Origin: Rhodopirellula halodulae
Lineage (GTDB): Bacteria; Planctomycetota; Planctomycetia; Pirellulales; Pirellulaceae
Assembly: GCF_020966775.1 (NCBI RefSeq)
Contig: NZ_JAJKFV010000012.1
Location: forward strand, 152,748 to 216,747
Direction of reading: 5' to 3'
Length of the DNA stretch: 64,000 nucleotides
In this document: piece by piece, positions 48,018 through 57,841 of the stretch
Layout: every line of letters begins with the position of its first letter
Numbering within the stretch: position 1 is the first letter of the stretch
Notes under the pieces: generated by a model
Databases searched by the model: none
Told to the model about the DNA's origin: nothing
The model's input: only the letters and a program-made list of their open reading frames with translations
Position numbers and translations under genes: made by a program

Positions 48018-48893
48018 ATTCTCCTCCTCGGCGGTACCGGATACGTCGGCAATGCTTTTCAGCAATTGCTGACGCGAAACGATCTGCCCTACCGGTCAGT
48101 CTCTCGGTCAGAGTGCAATTACGCTGACGCGAAAGCCCTGGCACGCTTGATCGACGAAACCAAACCGCACTTCCTAATCAACGCGGCCGGCTACACCGGC
48201 AAACCCAACGTCGACGCTTGCGAAGTCCACAAGGCGGACTGCCTCGACGGCAACGCCATCTTGCCGGGCACGATTCGAAAGGCTTGCGAAGATGCCAACT
48301 TACCTTGGGGACATGTCTCATCCGGTTGCATCTACACGGGCCGTCGGCACGATGGCGCTGGCTTCACGGAAGACGACACGCCCAACTTCAGCTTCCGCAC
48401 CAACAACTGCAGTTGGTACTCAGGCTGCAAAGCCCTCGGAGAAGAGATTCTTGCCGATTCGCGGCAAACCTATATCTGGCGACTGCGGATCCCTTTCGAT
48501 CATCGCGACTCCCCCCGCAACTACCTGTCCAAGCTGGTTCGCTACGAACGTCTGCTGCAAGCCGAGAACTCCATCTCACACCTGGGCGATTTCGTGAAGG
48601 CTTGCTTGTCCTGCTGGCAGCAACGCGTCCCGTTCGGAACCTACAACGTCACCAACACCGGACATGTCACAACAAAGCAAGTCACAGAGCTGATTCAGAA
48701 ACACCTGCTACCGGAAAAGAGCTACGACTTCTTCGCGAGCGAATCCGAATTCATGCAACTCGCGGCCAAAACCCCGCGGTCCAACTGTGTCATGGACAAC
48801 AGCAAACTGATCGCCGCCGGTGTCCCAATGCGAGACGTCGAAGACGCAATCACCCAATCGCTGGAAGAGTGGCGGGTTGCGAGCAACGAGTAG
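48015..48893 (+). CDS. Nucleotide-rhamnose-synthase-like epimerase/reductase
   Basis: NAD(P)-dependent SDR protein: ILLLGGTGYVGNAFQQLL (nucleotide site), INAAGYTGKPNVDACE, catalytic HVSSGCIYTGRR and WYSGCKALGEE (Tyr, Lys). GFTEDDTPNFSF, RLRIPFDHRDSPRNYLSKLVRYERLL and PRSNCVMDNSKL match by eye the C-terminal half of plant RHM / NRS-ER enzymes, which combine 3,5-epimerase and 4-reductase activity. Bacterial RfbC and RfbD homologues are absent from the window, which fits a combined enzyme. 292 aa. Its C-terminus and stop (VASNE, TAG) again lie in heptamer-like DNA. Confidence 0.82.
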   Translation: MILLLGGTGYVGNAFQQLLTRNDLPYRSVSRSECNYADAKALARLIDETKPHFLINAAGYTGKPNVDACEVHKADCLDGNAILPGTIRKACEDANLPWGHVSSGCIYTGRRHDGAGFTEDDTPNFSFRTNNCSWYSGCKALGEEILADSRQTYIWRLRIPFDHRDSPRNYLSKLVRYERLLQAENSISHLGDFVKACLSCWQQRVPFGTYNVTNTGHVTTKQVTELIQKHLLPEKSYDFFASESEFMQLAAKTPRSNCVMDNSKLIAAGVPMRDVEDAITQSLEEWRVASNE

Positions 48894-49033
48894 CGAGCAC
48901 AGAGAAACCAGACTGAACCAACCCCAATCACGACTCCACTCGCCTGAAACTCCCCTCGCCCCGCTTCGGGGAGAGGGGGCGGGGGAGAGGGGACCAGGGA
49001 ATCCACCAGCCACCAGCTACCAGCCACTCGAAA
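48875..49033 (+). repeat. Heptamer-like and GC-rich hairpin sequence between genes
   Basis: Period-7 units surround the stop of the preceding gene (about 48875-48905). Then comes a hairpin with arms CCCCTCGCCCCG/CGGGGAGAGGGG around CTT (about 48954-48980). ACCAGCC/ACCAGCT heptamers end just before the rfbA start. Confidence 0.6.
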
Positions 49034-49948
49034 ATGCCTTTCGCCACTTCCAACCAACAACCAACCGCAATTTCATCGCGAAAAGGCATCATCCTTGCCG
49101 GCGGCTCTGGAACCCGTCTTCACCCAATCACACGCGCCGTCAGCAAGCAACTGCTGCCGATTTACGACAAACCGATGGTCTACTACCCGCTCAGCACATT
49201 GATGCTGGCCGGGATCCACGACATCCTGCTGATCTCCACCCCGCACGACCTGCCGCAATTCGAACGACTACTTGGTGACGGGACCCAATGGGGAATCAAC
49301 CTGACTTACGCCGAACAGCCGAAACCTGAGGGCCTCGCTCAAGCCTTCATTATCGGTGCCGAATTTGTTGGCAATGATCCCGTCGCCTTGGTCCTCGGTG
49401 ACAACATTTTCTACGGCCAAGGCTTCCGCAAAACGCTCGAAAACGCAACGAGTAAGCCCAGCGGCGCGACGGTGTTCGGCTACCAAGTCACCGATCCGGA
49501 GCGTTACGGCGTGGTCGCCTTTGATGAGAACGGCACCGTCACAAGCATCGAGGAAAAGCCGGCGAAGCCGCAATCCAACTACGCGGTCCCCGGGCTGTAC
49601 TTCTACGACAATGATGTCATTGAGATCGCCGCCAACCTAAAACCTTCCGCTCGTGGTGAACTGGAAATCACTTCGGTCAACGAACACTATCTCCAACGCG
49701 GCGACCTCTCCGTCGAACTCTTCTCTCGTGGTTTCGCTTGGCTCGACACAGGCACGAAAGACAGCCTGCTGGACGCATGCAACTTCGTCGCCGCGGTCGA
49801 AAAACGCCAAGGTCTGAAGATCGCGTGTCTCGAAGAAATCGCGTACGAACAAGAATTCATTGACCGCTCGCGCCTCATCGATCTCGCTGAATCCTACAAC
49901 AACGACTACGGCGACTATTTGCGAAGAGTCGCAAACGGTAGCAACTAG
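49034..49948 (+). CDS. rfbA: Glucose-1-phosphate thymidylyltransferase
   Basis: Makes dTDP-glucose from dTTP and glucose-1-phosphate, feeding rfb[47 protein letters not shown] is the signature; [32 protein letters not shown] and [15 protein letters not shown] follow. 304 aa, with about 15 extra N-terminal residues; a shorter start is possible. The TAG stop is in the first AACTAGC unit of a long heptamer array. Confidence 0.96.
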   Translation: MPFATSNQQPTAISSRKGIILAGGSGTRLHPITRAVSKQLLPIYDKPMVYYPLSTLMLAGIHDILLISTPHDLPQFERLLGDGTQWGINLTYAEQPKPEGLAQAFIIGAEFVGNDPVALVLGDNIFYGQGFRKTLENATSKPSGATVFGYQVTDPERYGVVAFDENGTVTSIEEKPAKPQSNYAVPGLYFYDNDVIEIAANLKPSARGELEITSVNEHYLQRGDLSVELFSRGFAWLDTGTKDSLLDACNFVAAVEKRQGLKIACLEEIAYEQEFIDRSRLIDLAESYNNDYGDYLRRVANGSN

Positions 49949-50116
49949 CAACTAGCAACTAGCAACTAGCAACTAGCAACTAGCAACTAGCAACTAGCAA
50001 CTAGCAACTAGCAACTAGCAACTAGCAACTAGCAACTAGCAACTAGCCTCTCGCCTCTCGCCTCTCGCCTCTCGCCTCTCGCCTCTCGCCTCTCGCCTCT
50101 CGCCTCTCGCCTCTCG
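49943..50116 (+). repeat. Long heptamer array: 15 x AACTAGC then about 10 x CTCTCGC
   Basis: Fifteen perfect AACTAGC units (49943-50047) run without a break into nine CTCTCGC units plus a partial (50048-50116). The rfbA stop is in unit 1; the next start codon (50117) directly follows the last unit. Confidence 0.97.
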
Positions 50117-51145
50117 ATGCTTTTCTCCCAAATCACGTCCGACCTGCGACAATCCCCCAAGACTTGGCTCGTCACCGGCGTCGCCGGGTTCATCGGATCC
50201 AATTTGTTGGAAACGCTGCTCAAGCTCGACCAAAACGTGATCGGGTTAGACAACTTCGCCACCGGGCACCGGCACAACCTGGACCAAGTCCAACAACTGG
50301 TCTCGTCTGACCAATGGACGCGATTCCGATTCATGGAAGGCGACATCCGAGAACTGGGTGATTGCCAAACGGCCGTCGCCGGCGTCGATCACGTGCTGCA
50401 TCAAGCCGCGTTGGGCTCAGTACCACGATCGATCAACGATCCGATCACCAGCAATGACACCAACGTCAGCGGCTTCCTCAACATGCTGACGGCGGCGCGA
50501 GATGCGGGCGTTACCAGTTTCACCTACGCCGCCTCCAGCTCCACCTACGGCGACCACGAAGCACTGCCCAAACAAGAAGACATCATCGGCAATCCCTTGT
50601 CTCCTTACGCGGTGACCAAGTATGTGAACGAGCTGTACGCCGACGTCTTTGCTCGTTGTTACGACTTCCACGCGATCGGTTTACGATATTTCAACGTTTT
50701 CGGCCCACGCCAGGATCCAAATGGAGCCTACGCGGCGGTCATCCCCAAATGGATCGACGCGGTGCTGGGCGGGCGAGACATCACTATCAACGGCGATGGC
50801 GAGACCAGCCGAGATTTCTGCTACGTCGACAATGCCGTGCAAGCGAACGTTCTCGCAGCCACGTCCGAGGCCTCAGCCCGCAATGCCGTGTACAACGTTG
50901 CCAAAGGCGACCGCACAACGCTGAACCAACTGGCCCGCCGCATCATCGAAGAGCTGAAAACACTCGGACACGATGTCACCACCACCATCTCCCACGGTGA
51001 ATTCCGTCCCGGCGACGTCCGCCACAGCCAAGCCGACATCAGCAAAATTACCGGAGCACTTGGCTACGCTCCTCAGCACGACGTGAATCAAGGCCTAGAA
51101 ATCACATGTCGCTGGTTTGCCCAACAATTTGTTGACGCAAGCTAA
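50117..51145 (+). CDS. UDP-GlcNAc C4-epimerase-type SDR (WbpP-like)
   Basis: Extended SDR epimerase: [90 protein letters not shown] (Tyr, Lys) and [26 protein letters not shown]. The long N-terminus and GSVPRS element are typical of WbpP/TviC enzymes acting on UDP-N-acetylhexosamines or uronates. 342 aa. It could act with the UDP-sugar dehydrogenase at 43724 to form a galacturonamide-type sugar (inference). Confidence 0.92.
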   Translation: MLFSQITSDLRQSPKTWLVTGVAGFIGSNLLETLLKLDQNVIGLDNFATGHRHNLDQVQQLVSSDQWTRFRFMEGDIRELGDCQTAVAGVDHVLHQAALGSVPRSINDPITSNDTNVSGFLNMLTAARDAGVTSFTYAASSSTYGDHEALPKQEDIIGNPLSPYAVTKYVNELYADVFARCYDFHAIGLRYFNVFGPRQDPNGAYAAVIPKWIDAVLGGRDITINGDGETSRDFCYVDNAVQANVLAATSEASARNAVYNVAKGDRTTLNQLARRIIEELKTLGHDVTTTISHGEFRPGDVRHSQADISKITGALGYAPQHDVNQGLEITCRWFAQQFVDAS

Positions 51146-51283
51146 TATCCACGCAGGCGAGTCTTCGTCACACAAATTCGCAGGACGAAGAGACAACTGA
51201 TAAACTGCGAATCCAGACCGTTGCCGCATCACCCGTCCGCTCCGATGGTCTGCTCGCAACTCGTCTTTCGCCGTTCCTTTCAC

Positions 51284-51847
51284 ATGACCAACACGCTTCA
51301 TCTAACGCTAAGTGAATACGATACGATGGTCAGGCTTGGGGCCTTTGATCACGTTGACCGAAAGGTCGAGCTGATTCGTGGAGAACTCGTCGAGATGAAT
51401 CCGGCCGGTCCGCTGCATGATTACTTGATAACCTACTTGAACAACTGGTCGGTGCGTCATACCGATCCATCTCAAACACTCGTCACATCACAAACCGGCT
51501 TGGATTTGCCTGAGCAAACCAGTCGCCCTGAACCGGATCTGATGTGGCTCCGCAATGCCAGCTACCGTGCTAGTCATCCAAACGCTAGGGACGTGCAATT
51601 GGCGATGGAGGTTGCGTACACCAGTCTCGGGTATGACCTGGAGAATAAACGCATCCTTTACGCAACAGCCGGGATCATCGAATACTGGATTGTCGATGCC
51701 ATGGCGAAGTGCATCCATGTGTTCCGAGATTCGGACGGGGGCGACTACCAAACTCGATTTGTTGTGACCTCCCGAGATGAATCGCTCAGCCCACTCATCG
51801 CCCTCGACGCCAAGCTCAACCTGCAAGACCTTTTCGAAGGCAACTAG
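51284..51847 (+). CDS. Uma2 family (DUF820) putative nuclease
   Basis: Uma2-fold protein of the PD-(D/E)xK-like nuclease group. Visible elements: LIRGELVEMNPAGPLHDYLI, RPEPDLMWL (Asp), LAMEVAYTSLGYDLENKRILYATAGIIEYWIVDA (Glu, Lys). The genuine function of this very common planctomycete/cyanobacterial family is unknown. 187 aa from ATG 51284; upstream codons to 51221 seem non-coding. It sits between polysaccharide genes on the same strand, perhaps as a passenger. The stop is in an AACTAGC heptamer. Confidence 0.88.
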   Translation: MTNTLHLTLSEYDTMVRLGAFDHVDRKVELIRGELVEMNPAGPLHDYLITYLNNWSVRHTDPSQTLVTSQTGLDLPEQTSRPEPDLMWLRNASYRASHPNARDVQLAMEVAYTSLGYDLENKRILYATAGIIEYWIVDAMAKCIHVFRDSDGGDYQTRFVVTSRDESLSPLIALDAKLNLQDLFEGN

Positions 51848-51876
51848 CAACTAGCAACTAGCAACTAGCCTCTCGC
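51842..51876 (+). repeat. Heptamer array: 4 x AACTAGC + CTCTCGC
   Basis: The Uma2 stop codon is in the first unit. The same two unit types occur in the same order as in the long array at 49943-50116. Confidence 0.95.
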
Positions 51877-51881
51877 AAACA

Positions 51882-52346
51882 TTGATTCACCCAACTTCCG
51901 ACTGCCAATCGAAGAGAATCGGTCACGGCACCCGAATCTGGCAGTTCACCGTTGTTTTGCATGACGCAAAGATCGGACGTGACTGCAACATTTGCTCTCA
52001 CTGTTTCATCGAAAATAATGTAGTGATTGGGGACCGTGTTACAGTGAAATGCGGCGTCCAATTATGGGACGGCCTGCGGGTGGAAGATGACGTTTTCATC
52101 GGTCCCAACGTGACATTCACCAACGACAAGCACCCAATGAGCCGTTCCGCTGAATGGATGTGCTTGCAAACGCTCGTGGAATCAGGAGCGTCGATTGGTG
52201 CAAATGCGACAATCCTTCCAGGAATCACGATTGGGAAAGACGCAGTGGTGGGCGCCGGAAGTGTGGTAACGAAAGATGTTCCTTCGGGGGCAACCGTCGT
52301 CGGTAACCCAGCCCGCCCAATACGGTCCATAAACAGCGAAGCTTAG
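51882..52346 (+). CDS. Left-handed beta-helix N-acyltransferase (FdtC/WbpD-like)
   Basis: Hexapeptide-repeat acetyltransferase: [73 protein letters not shown], then [47 protein letters not shown] start 51882, 154 aa. Given the following FdtA- and FdtB-like genes, it probably N-acetylates dTDP-3-amino-3,6-dideoxyhexose. WbpD/WlbB-type UDP-sugar acetylation is the alternative. Three nt separate its stop from the next start. Confidence 0.85.
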   Translation: MIHPTSDCQSKRIGHGTRIWQFTVVLHDAKIGRDCNICSHCFIENNVVIGDRVTVKCGVQLWDGLRVEDDVFIGPNVTFTNDKHPMSRSAEWMCLQTLVESGASIGANATILPGITIGKDAVVGAGSVVTKDVPSGATVVGNPARPIRSINSEA

Positions 52347-52349
52347 CGA

Positions 52350-52766
52350 ATGTCGCTTTCCAATTGCAAGCTGATTGATCTCCCCAAGATAACCGACCAT
52401 CGGGGTAACCTCACCTTCGTCGAGGGCGGTTCGCACATCCCATTTGACATCGCTCGGGTTTACTACCTGTACGACGTGCCGGGCGGCGCCGAGCGAGGCG
52501 GTCATGCACACAAGGATTTGCACCAATTAATCGTCGCGATGTCGGGAAGTTTCGACATTGTTCTCGATGATGGTGTCAACAAGAAACGATTCCATCTAAA
52601 TCGTTCGTACTTCGGATTGTACGTCGGCCCCATGATCTGGCGTGAGATGGACAATTTTTCGTCCGGCTGCGTCTGCATGGTGCTGGCTTCCAATCGCTAT
52701 GACGAATCCGACTACTACCGGGACTACAGCGATTTTAAGAAAGCGGCGGAAAACAACAAGCAATGA
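52350..52766 (+). CDS. dTDP-4-keto-6-deoxyglucose 3,4-ketoisomerase-type cupin (FdtA/QdtA family)
   Basis: Small cupin (138 aa): [68 protein letters not shown], then [39 protein letters not shown]. The His pair in [10 protein letters not shown] is the usual catalytic/active-site region. It moves the keto group from C4 to C3 of the RfbB product, preparing for transamination. FdtA (galacto) and QdtA (gluco) cannot be told apart by eye. Its stop overlaps the aminotransferase start (ATGA). Confidence 0.92.
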   Translation: MSLSNCKLIDLPKITDHRGNLTFVEGGSHIPFDIARVYYLYDVPGGAERGGHAHKDLHQLIVAMSGSFDIVLDDGVNKKRFHLNRSYFGLYVGPMIWREMDNFSSGCVCMVLASNRYDESDYYRDYSDFKKAAENNKQ

Positions 52767-53884
52767 GAGTACCTTTCCTAGAGTTGAAACCAGCCTATCT
52801 CGAATTGAAAGAAGAGTTCGATGCGGCCTACCACCGCGTCATGGATTCGGGGTGGTACCTGCTAGGAGAGGAACTCTCTTCGCTCGAAGCGGAATACGCG
52901 TCATATTGTGAAACCGATCACTGCGTGGGGGTCGGCAGCGGCCTTGATGCCTTGACGCTGGCGCTCCGCGCGTACGGCATCGGACCCGGTGATGAAGTGA
53001 TCGTTCCATCGCACACATTCATCGCGACTTGGCTGTCCGTCACCCATTGTGGGGCCACCCCCGTTCCGGTCGAACCCCGCCTTGATACTTACAACATTGA
53101 CGTGGAGAAAATCGAGGCCGCGATCACACCGCGGACCAAAGCCATCGTTCCAGTGCATCTGTATGGCCAGCCCGCTGACATGGATCCGGTGATGGAAATT
53201 GCCGACAGACATGATCTGGTCGTCATCGAGGACGCAGCACAAGCTCAGGGGGCCCGGTACAAGGGGCGCCGTGTGGGATCACTGGGGCACGCCGCCGCGC
53301 ACAGCTTTTACCCCGGCAAAAACTTGGGTGCCTTTGGTGATGGCGGTGCCGTTACCACCGGCGATCAACGGATTGCGAACCGCGTACGATCGTTACGAAA
53401 CTATGGCAGTGTCAAAAAATACCACCACAACGAAATCGGCTTCAATTCCCGACTGGACGAACTGCAGGCCGCCTTCCTCCGCGTCCGCTTGCGGCACCTA
53501 GATACCTGGAACCAGCGTCGCCGCGACCTCGCCGCCACGTACCTATCCGAACTCTCGCCACTCGCGACTCGCCACTCGATTCTAATTCCCACCGTCCCCG
53601 ATTGGGCCGCCCCCGCCTGGCACCTCTTTGTCATCCAAATCGAGACTCGGGACCAATTGCAAGAAGAGCTGAAGCAAAAAGACATTGGCACCTTGGTGCA
53701 CTACCCGATTCCCAACCATCATTCGAAGGCATACGAGCCCTACCGAGAACTCTCACTACCGATTGCGGAAGGACTCGCAAGCAAAGTCTTGAGCCTACCG
53801 ATGTCCCCGTCAATGGACCTCGACTCTGCCAAAACGGTCGTGCACACACTGACAGCGAGCAAACGCAACACAAACGATGGTTAA
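52763..53884 (+). CDS. DegT/DnrJ/EryC1/StrS aminotransferase (FdtB-like)
   Basis: PLP-dependent sugar aminotransferase: [88 protein letters not shown], and the PLP lysine in [20 protein letters not shown]. Makes the 3-amino group from the FdtA product. 373 aa. Residues about 263-272 (SPLATRHS) are coded by ACTCGCC heptamers, as in rfbB. Coupled upstream by ATGA and overlaps the sulfotransferase gene by 8 bp. Confidence 0.92.
   Translation: MRVPFLELKPAYLELKEEFDAAYHRVMDSGWYLLGEELSSLEAEYASYCETDHCVGVGSGLDALTLALRAYGIGPGDEVIVPSHTFIATWLSVTHCGATPVPVEPRLDTYNIDVEKIEAAITPRTKAIVPVHLYGQPADMDPVMEIADRHDLVVIEDAAQAQGARYKGRRVGSLGHAAAHSFYPGKNLGAFGDGGAVTTGDQRIANRVRSLRNYGSVKKYHHNEIGFNSRLDELQAAFLRVRLRHLDTWNQRRRDLAATYLSELSPLATRHSILIPTVPDWAAPAWHLFVIQIETRDQLQEELKQKDIGTLVHYPIPNHHSKAYEPYRELSLPIAEGLASKVLSLPMSPSMDLDSAKTVVHTLTASKRNTNDG
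53553..53580 (+). repeat. Heptamer repeat inside the aminotransferase coding sequence
   Basis: TCTCGCC, ACTCGCG, ACTCGCC and ACTCGAT in frame. It codes LATRHS, the same peptide as the rfbB insert. Confidence 0.75.
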
Positions 53885-54833
53885 TAACGAAACACAACGC
53901 TTTCTTGTCCACATCGGCCTACCTAAAACGGCGACCACTGCGGTTCAACGCTACATCCTTCAAGTCCTACCAACCGACAAATTCAACTTCATCGGAACGC
54001 GACAGCCACGCAATGCGAATTGCTCGCCGCTCTACCAGCAGCTGATGAAAGCGATAGAGTGTGAAACAGGGGAATTCGACCAACGCGTGCCTGAAGTCAA
54101 AGAAGCACTTGCAAAATTGCCAACCGACGTTTTGCACATCCTATCCGACGAGATGGTGACGGTTGACACGAAGGTCCCCTGGCAAACAAAGCTCAGCCGC
54201 CTCGCAACGATCATGGAAGGGACGCAGTGCCGCCTGCTCGTCACGGTGCGTGACCCAAGCAAAGCGGCCTTCTCACTCTATGTAGAACTCTATCGATCCA
54301 TACAGCAACAGCCCCCCTGCTTCGATGACTTTCTTCAATCGAACCAAGCTGCTATCTACGACTACAGCGTACTTTTCACCACTTTAGAAAAGCTTTTCCG
54401 TGGCAACTGGTGCTTCATCCCATTCGAGTCAGTGAAGCAAGGGCGGGACTTCCTTCACAGCTTCGAGAACCTTCTCGATTGTAAGGTTCCTCTGCAAGGC
54501 TTGCCGAAAACAAACGACAAATCGCGTTCCGGCGACGGAATCAAAATCGCCCCACTCGCCCTGGAAGCCTGGCTAGGAAAAGCGATTCAAAAAACCCAAA
54601 TCTTTCCTGCCAAATTCACGCTTCGCATTTTGCGTCGCCTACTCCTGACGCTCCCACTTCCAATCGACCGCACCCCCATACCGGGGACAAGTTGCGTCAT
54701 TCCATTTCCGGATTGGGCGCTCTGCGAAGAAAGATACCAAGAGTCCAACCATTGGCTTCAACAGGAAGATTGGCTTCCAATGAATGCAACTCAGCAAATC
54801 AGCGACCGCCCTGTCGCGGCAAACAAACATTGA
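53877..54833 (+). CDS. Sulfotransferase family protein
   Basis: PAPS-dependent sulfotransferase, probably acting on a sugar or lipid-linked glycan at the cytoplasmic face. The 5'-phosphosulfate loop is [18 protein letters not shown] near residue 10. The 3'-phosphate region is [46 protein letters not shown] follows, as in sulfotransferase family 1/3. 318 aa. It overlaps the aminotransferase stop by 8 bp. Codon use is somewhat more A+T-rich than the upstream genes. Sulfation of a surface polysaccharide would fit a marine organism (inference). Confidence 0.85.
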   Translation: MVNNETQRFLVHIGLPKTATTAVQRYILQVLPTDKFNFIGTRQPRNANCSPLYQQLMKAIECETGEFDQRVPEVKEALAKLPTDVLHILSDEMVTVDTKVPWQTKLSRLATIMEGTQCRLLVTVRDPSKAAFSLYVELYRSIQQQPPCFDDFLQSNQAAIYDYSVLFTTLEKLFRGNWCFIPFESVKQGRDFLHSFENLLDCKVPLQGLPKTNDKSRSGDGIKIAPLALEAWLGKAIQKTQIFPAKFTLRILRRLLLTLPLPIDRTPIPGTSCVIPFPDWALCEERYQESNHWLQQEDWLPMNATQQISDRPVAANKH

Positions 54834-56383
54834 CGTCGACTACGAACAACCACAGCATTGAAGTCGCCGCCCCAGCGGAAAGCAACACCTATGCAACGGC
54901 AGTTCGATCTACTTCGATAGTTGGTGGGGCTCAGGCCATCAATATGCTCATCGGCCTAATAAGGACGAAGGCAGTCGCGGTGCTAATTGGGCCCACCGGC
55001 GTGGGTCTACTAGGCATTTACCAAACGGTGACGAGCATGACGTTAACTTTGGCCGGTCTTGGCATCCAAACAAGCGGAGTCCGGGAGATTGCGAAGGACT
55101 TTGGAACCGGAGAAGAAGAAAGCATTGGGAGAACGGTGCGAACGCTCCGGCGTGTGTGCTGGCTGACTGGCTTCGCCGGGATGCTACTGCTCGCCGGACT
55201 CGCACCTTGGATCAGTGAAGTCAGCTTCGGCACCCGTGACTACACATGGTCAATCGTGGCGGTATCATGCACCATCCTTCTCGGCAATATAACTGCGGGC
55301 CAGAGCGCGATTATCCAGGGAACGAGAAGGATTGGCGACCTCGCACGCATCAACGTGATCGGAGCTTTAATTGGAACCATCACCGCTGTCGCGTTCTATT
55401 ACTGCTTGGGCATAGAAGGAATCGTCCCAGCGTTGATCACGATGTCTGTCATTTCTCTAGTCATCTCTAGCTACTTCGCACAGAAGATCCCAATTGCAGC
55501 CCTTCTACCGAAATGGCGGGAAACATGGGATCAATCAAAGTCGCTGGTCCGTTTTGGACTAGCAATGGTCTACACAGGCGTAATCAGTTCTCTAGTCGCC
55601 TATTTCACACGGGTACTAATTATTCAGGAACTCGATCTCGCCTCAGTCGGGATATACACCGCTGCATTCACATTGTCTGGCATGTTTGTCAACTTTGTCC
55701 TCCAAGCGATGGGCGCGGACTACTATCCGCGACTGACGGCCGAAGCCTCCGATCCAGGCCGCATGACACAGATCATAAACGAACAGACTGAAATTGGTGC
55801 GATTCTCGCGTTCCCTGGACTGTTGGCAACGCTAGCGTTCGCGCCGCTAATAATCTCGATATTCTATTCGGCAGAATTTGCTGAATCGGCATCGATGTTA
55901 AAATGGTTCGCCATTGGCTGCATCATTCGAGTCTTTCAATGGCCGCTCGGTTTTGCCTTGCTGGCACTCGGCAAAGGGGCTGCGTTCGCACAATTACAGT
56001 CAGTACTGCATGGACTGCACCTTGCGTTCATCTGGTTTTTCCTTCGATCCTTCGGAATCACGGGAGTAAGCATTGCTTTTGCCATGATGTACATATGCGG
56101 ATTTACTATCGTTCTCTGCGTGGTAAAACGAGCAATTTATTTTAAGTGGTCTGCCAATGTAAAACGCCAGATTACTTGGATGCTTCCAGTCGCTGCTGCG
56201 GTGCTTGCACTAACAACATGGTTGCCAAAGTATCTCCACCTGCCTCTTGCTACAGGAGTGACAGTCGTGAGTTCTGCTGTCTGTGTTCGCGAACTATGTA
56301 GGTGTGTGGGCCCCAACCATCGCATAACAAAATTCGTACAACGACTGCCGGGCTGTGCCTGGTTGCTGCCAAGAGCAGTTTGA
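54830..56383 (+). CDS. wzx: Wzx-type O-antigen flippase
   Basis: Multi-pass polysaccharide translocase, about 12-14 TM helices, 517 aa. SIVGGAQAINMLIGLIRTKAVAVLIGPTGVGLLGIYQT is the typical start of the O-antigen translocase branch; repeated hydrophobic segments follow to ATGVTVVSSAVCV. TTG 54830 overlaps the sulfotransferase stop TGA; the frame is open to 54692 within that gene. It moves undecaprenyl-linked repeat units across the inner membrane. The A+T-rich composition differs from the host genes. A diverged paralogue remnant follows. Confidence 0.9.
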   Translation: MTSTTNNHSIEVAAPAESNTYATAVRSTSIVGGAQAINMLIGLIRTKAVAVLIGPTGVGLLGIYQTVTSMTLTLAGLGIQTSGVREIAKDFGTGEEESIGRTVRTLRRVCWLTGFAGMLLLAGLAPWISEVSFGTRDYTWSIVAVSCTILLGNITAGQSAIIQGTRRIGDLARINVIGALIGTITAVAFYYCLGIEGIVPALITMSVISLVISSYFAQKIPIAALLPKWRETWDQSKSLVRFGLAMVYTGVISSLVAYFTRVLIIQELDLASVGIYTAAFTLSGMFVNFVLQAMGADYYPRLTAEASDPGRMTQIINEQTEIGAILAFPGLLATLAFAPLIISIFYSAEFAESASMLKWFAIGCIIRVFQWPLGFALLALGKGAAFAQLQSVLHGLHLAFIWFFLRSFGITGVSIAFAMMYICGFTIVLCVVKRAIYFKWSANVKRQITWMLPVAAAVLALTTWLPKYLHLPLATGVTVVSSAVCVRELCRCVGPNHRITKFVQRLPGCAWLLPRAV

Positions 56384-56575
56384 CTTGTTTTTCAAACGAA
56401 CTGGACCTTCAAGCGGCCAAGATTTACACTGCCGCATTCACACTGTCCGGCATGTTTGTCCAGTTCGTGCTGCAAGCGATAGAAACGGAGATTTGCGCAA
56501 GGCTGACCGCCTTGTCCGACGATTACGCCGCGATGCGACAACGAATCAATGAACAAACCGAGGTGGGCCTGTTCC

Positions 56576-57841
56576 CACGGCGATCGCATCAAGATCTTGA
56601 GGAAGTATTCGGTTGCCAGTTGTCTTGGTGAAGGGCGATTGCGAAAGATTGAGCAATCTCGTTTGAATCATGCCCTGCTATGGAGACGGCAATGTTCTCG
56701 CAAATCGATGTGTTTCATGACTGCTTCGAACAAATTGACGACCCTCGGGTTGCCGGTCAAACGACTCATCCACTCCACTCTATTTTATTGCTCGTCGTTG
56801 CAGCGATGATTGCCGATGCTGACGACCCCGAGGAGATCGAAGACTTTCGAAAGGAACGCATCGACTGGCTGTCGCGGTTTGCTGATTTCTCCAACGGCAT
56901 TCCGTCGCACGACACGATCGGCAGGGTGATGTCGATGATCGATCCGAAACAGTTTCAGCAGGCTTTGATCGATTGGCACACCGGACTGATCGAAGCCTAT
57001 CAAAACGCCGAGCAATCAGCCTCAAACAACAACGGCCCGATTCACGTCGCCATCGACGGCAAGACGTCGCGAGGCTCCTACACCACCGCCGACAAATCCG
57101 ATGCATTGCATTTTGTTTCGGCGTGGGCAACCAAGCATGGTATCACGCTCGGCCAGACTGAGGTCGCTTCCAAGAGCAACGAAATCACAGAGATCGACAG
57201 AGTGTGATCACGCTTGACGCGATCGGTGCCCAAAAAAGCGATTGCCGCGAAGATTATCCAAGGCGGTGGCGATTACATCTTCGCAATCAAAGACAACCAT
57301 CCAAAACTTGCCACAGCGATTCGCAAACACTTTGAGCTCGTTCACGAAGAAGGTCTGAAAAAGCACCGAGTCAAGTCAAAGCAAACTGTCGACCATCGTG
57401 GTCGTCGTCGCGAGGAGCGTTTCTACGCGGTGTGTTCGATTCCTGAGTCTCTTCGGTCTCAGGCGAAGCACTGGGCAGGTGCCAAGAGTATTCGGCAGGC
57501 GATCACTCAGATTGAGGAAGCAGGCCAGTGCCGTGTGGAGGTTTGACACTTCCTGCTGACTGGTGATCCGACAGTCGGCCTGCTCGCAAACAGCGTTCGC
57601 GGTCACTGGCAAATCGAGTCGATGCATCGGGTACTGGATGTCGTGTTCCACGACGACGACAGTCGCATTCGGACACGTAACGCGACGGACAATTTTACGT
57701 TCATTCGCCGGTTCATTCTCTCGCTATTGAAGCAGGACACTTCGAATCACAGCCTGAAGCGAAAGCGAAAACTGGCAGGCTGAAACGTTGATTTTCACGA
57801 AACGCTCCTGTTTTTAAACTTCATCTGATGCGATCGCCGTG
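56576..57841 (+). mobile_element. ISAs1-family insertion sequence (1266 bp), decayed
   Basis: Ends are perfect 16-bp inverted repeats, CACGGCGATCGCATCA and its complement. A 10-bp target duplication GGCCTGTTCC flanks it (56566-56575 and 57842-57851), in the size range of ISAs1 elements. The transposase gene inside is broken. Confidence 0.92.
56680..57783 (+). pseudogene. ISAs1-family transposase, multiply frameshifted
   Basis: DDE transposase pieces in order: FHDCFEQIDDPRVAGQTTHPLHSILLLVVAAMIADADDPEEIEDF and IPSHDTIGRVMS; GPIHVAIDGKTSRGS; then a small gap and frame change near 57207 (ITLDAIGAQ is in another frame); GGGDYIFAIKDNHPKL; a second break near 57546; and HWQIESMHRVLDVVFHDDDSRIR with the last catalytic Glu, ending at 57783. 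At least two frame breaks and one small deletion, so no active enzyme. Confidence 0.88.

Noticed and set aside
49943..50116. Possible CRISPR array
   Set aside because: The repeats are contiguous 7-bp units with no spacers, and no cas gene is in the window.
50029..50346. Minus-strand frames coding EARGERR-type repeats
   Set aside because: They are the translation of the CTCTCGC heptamer array on the other strand, running into the 5' end of the epimerase gene.
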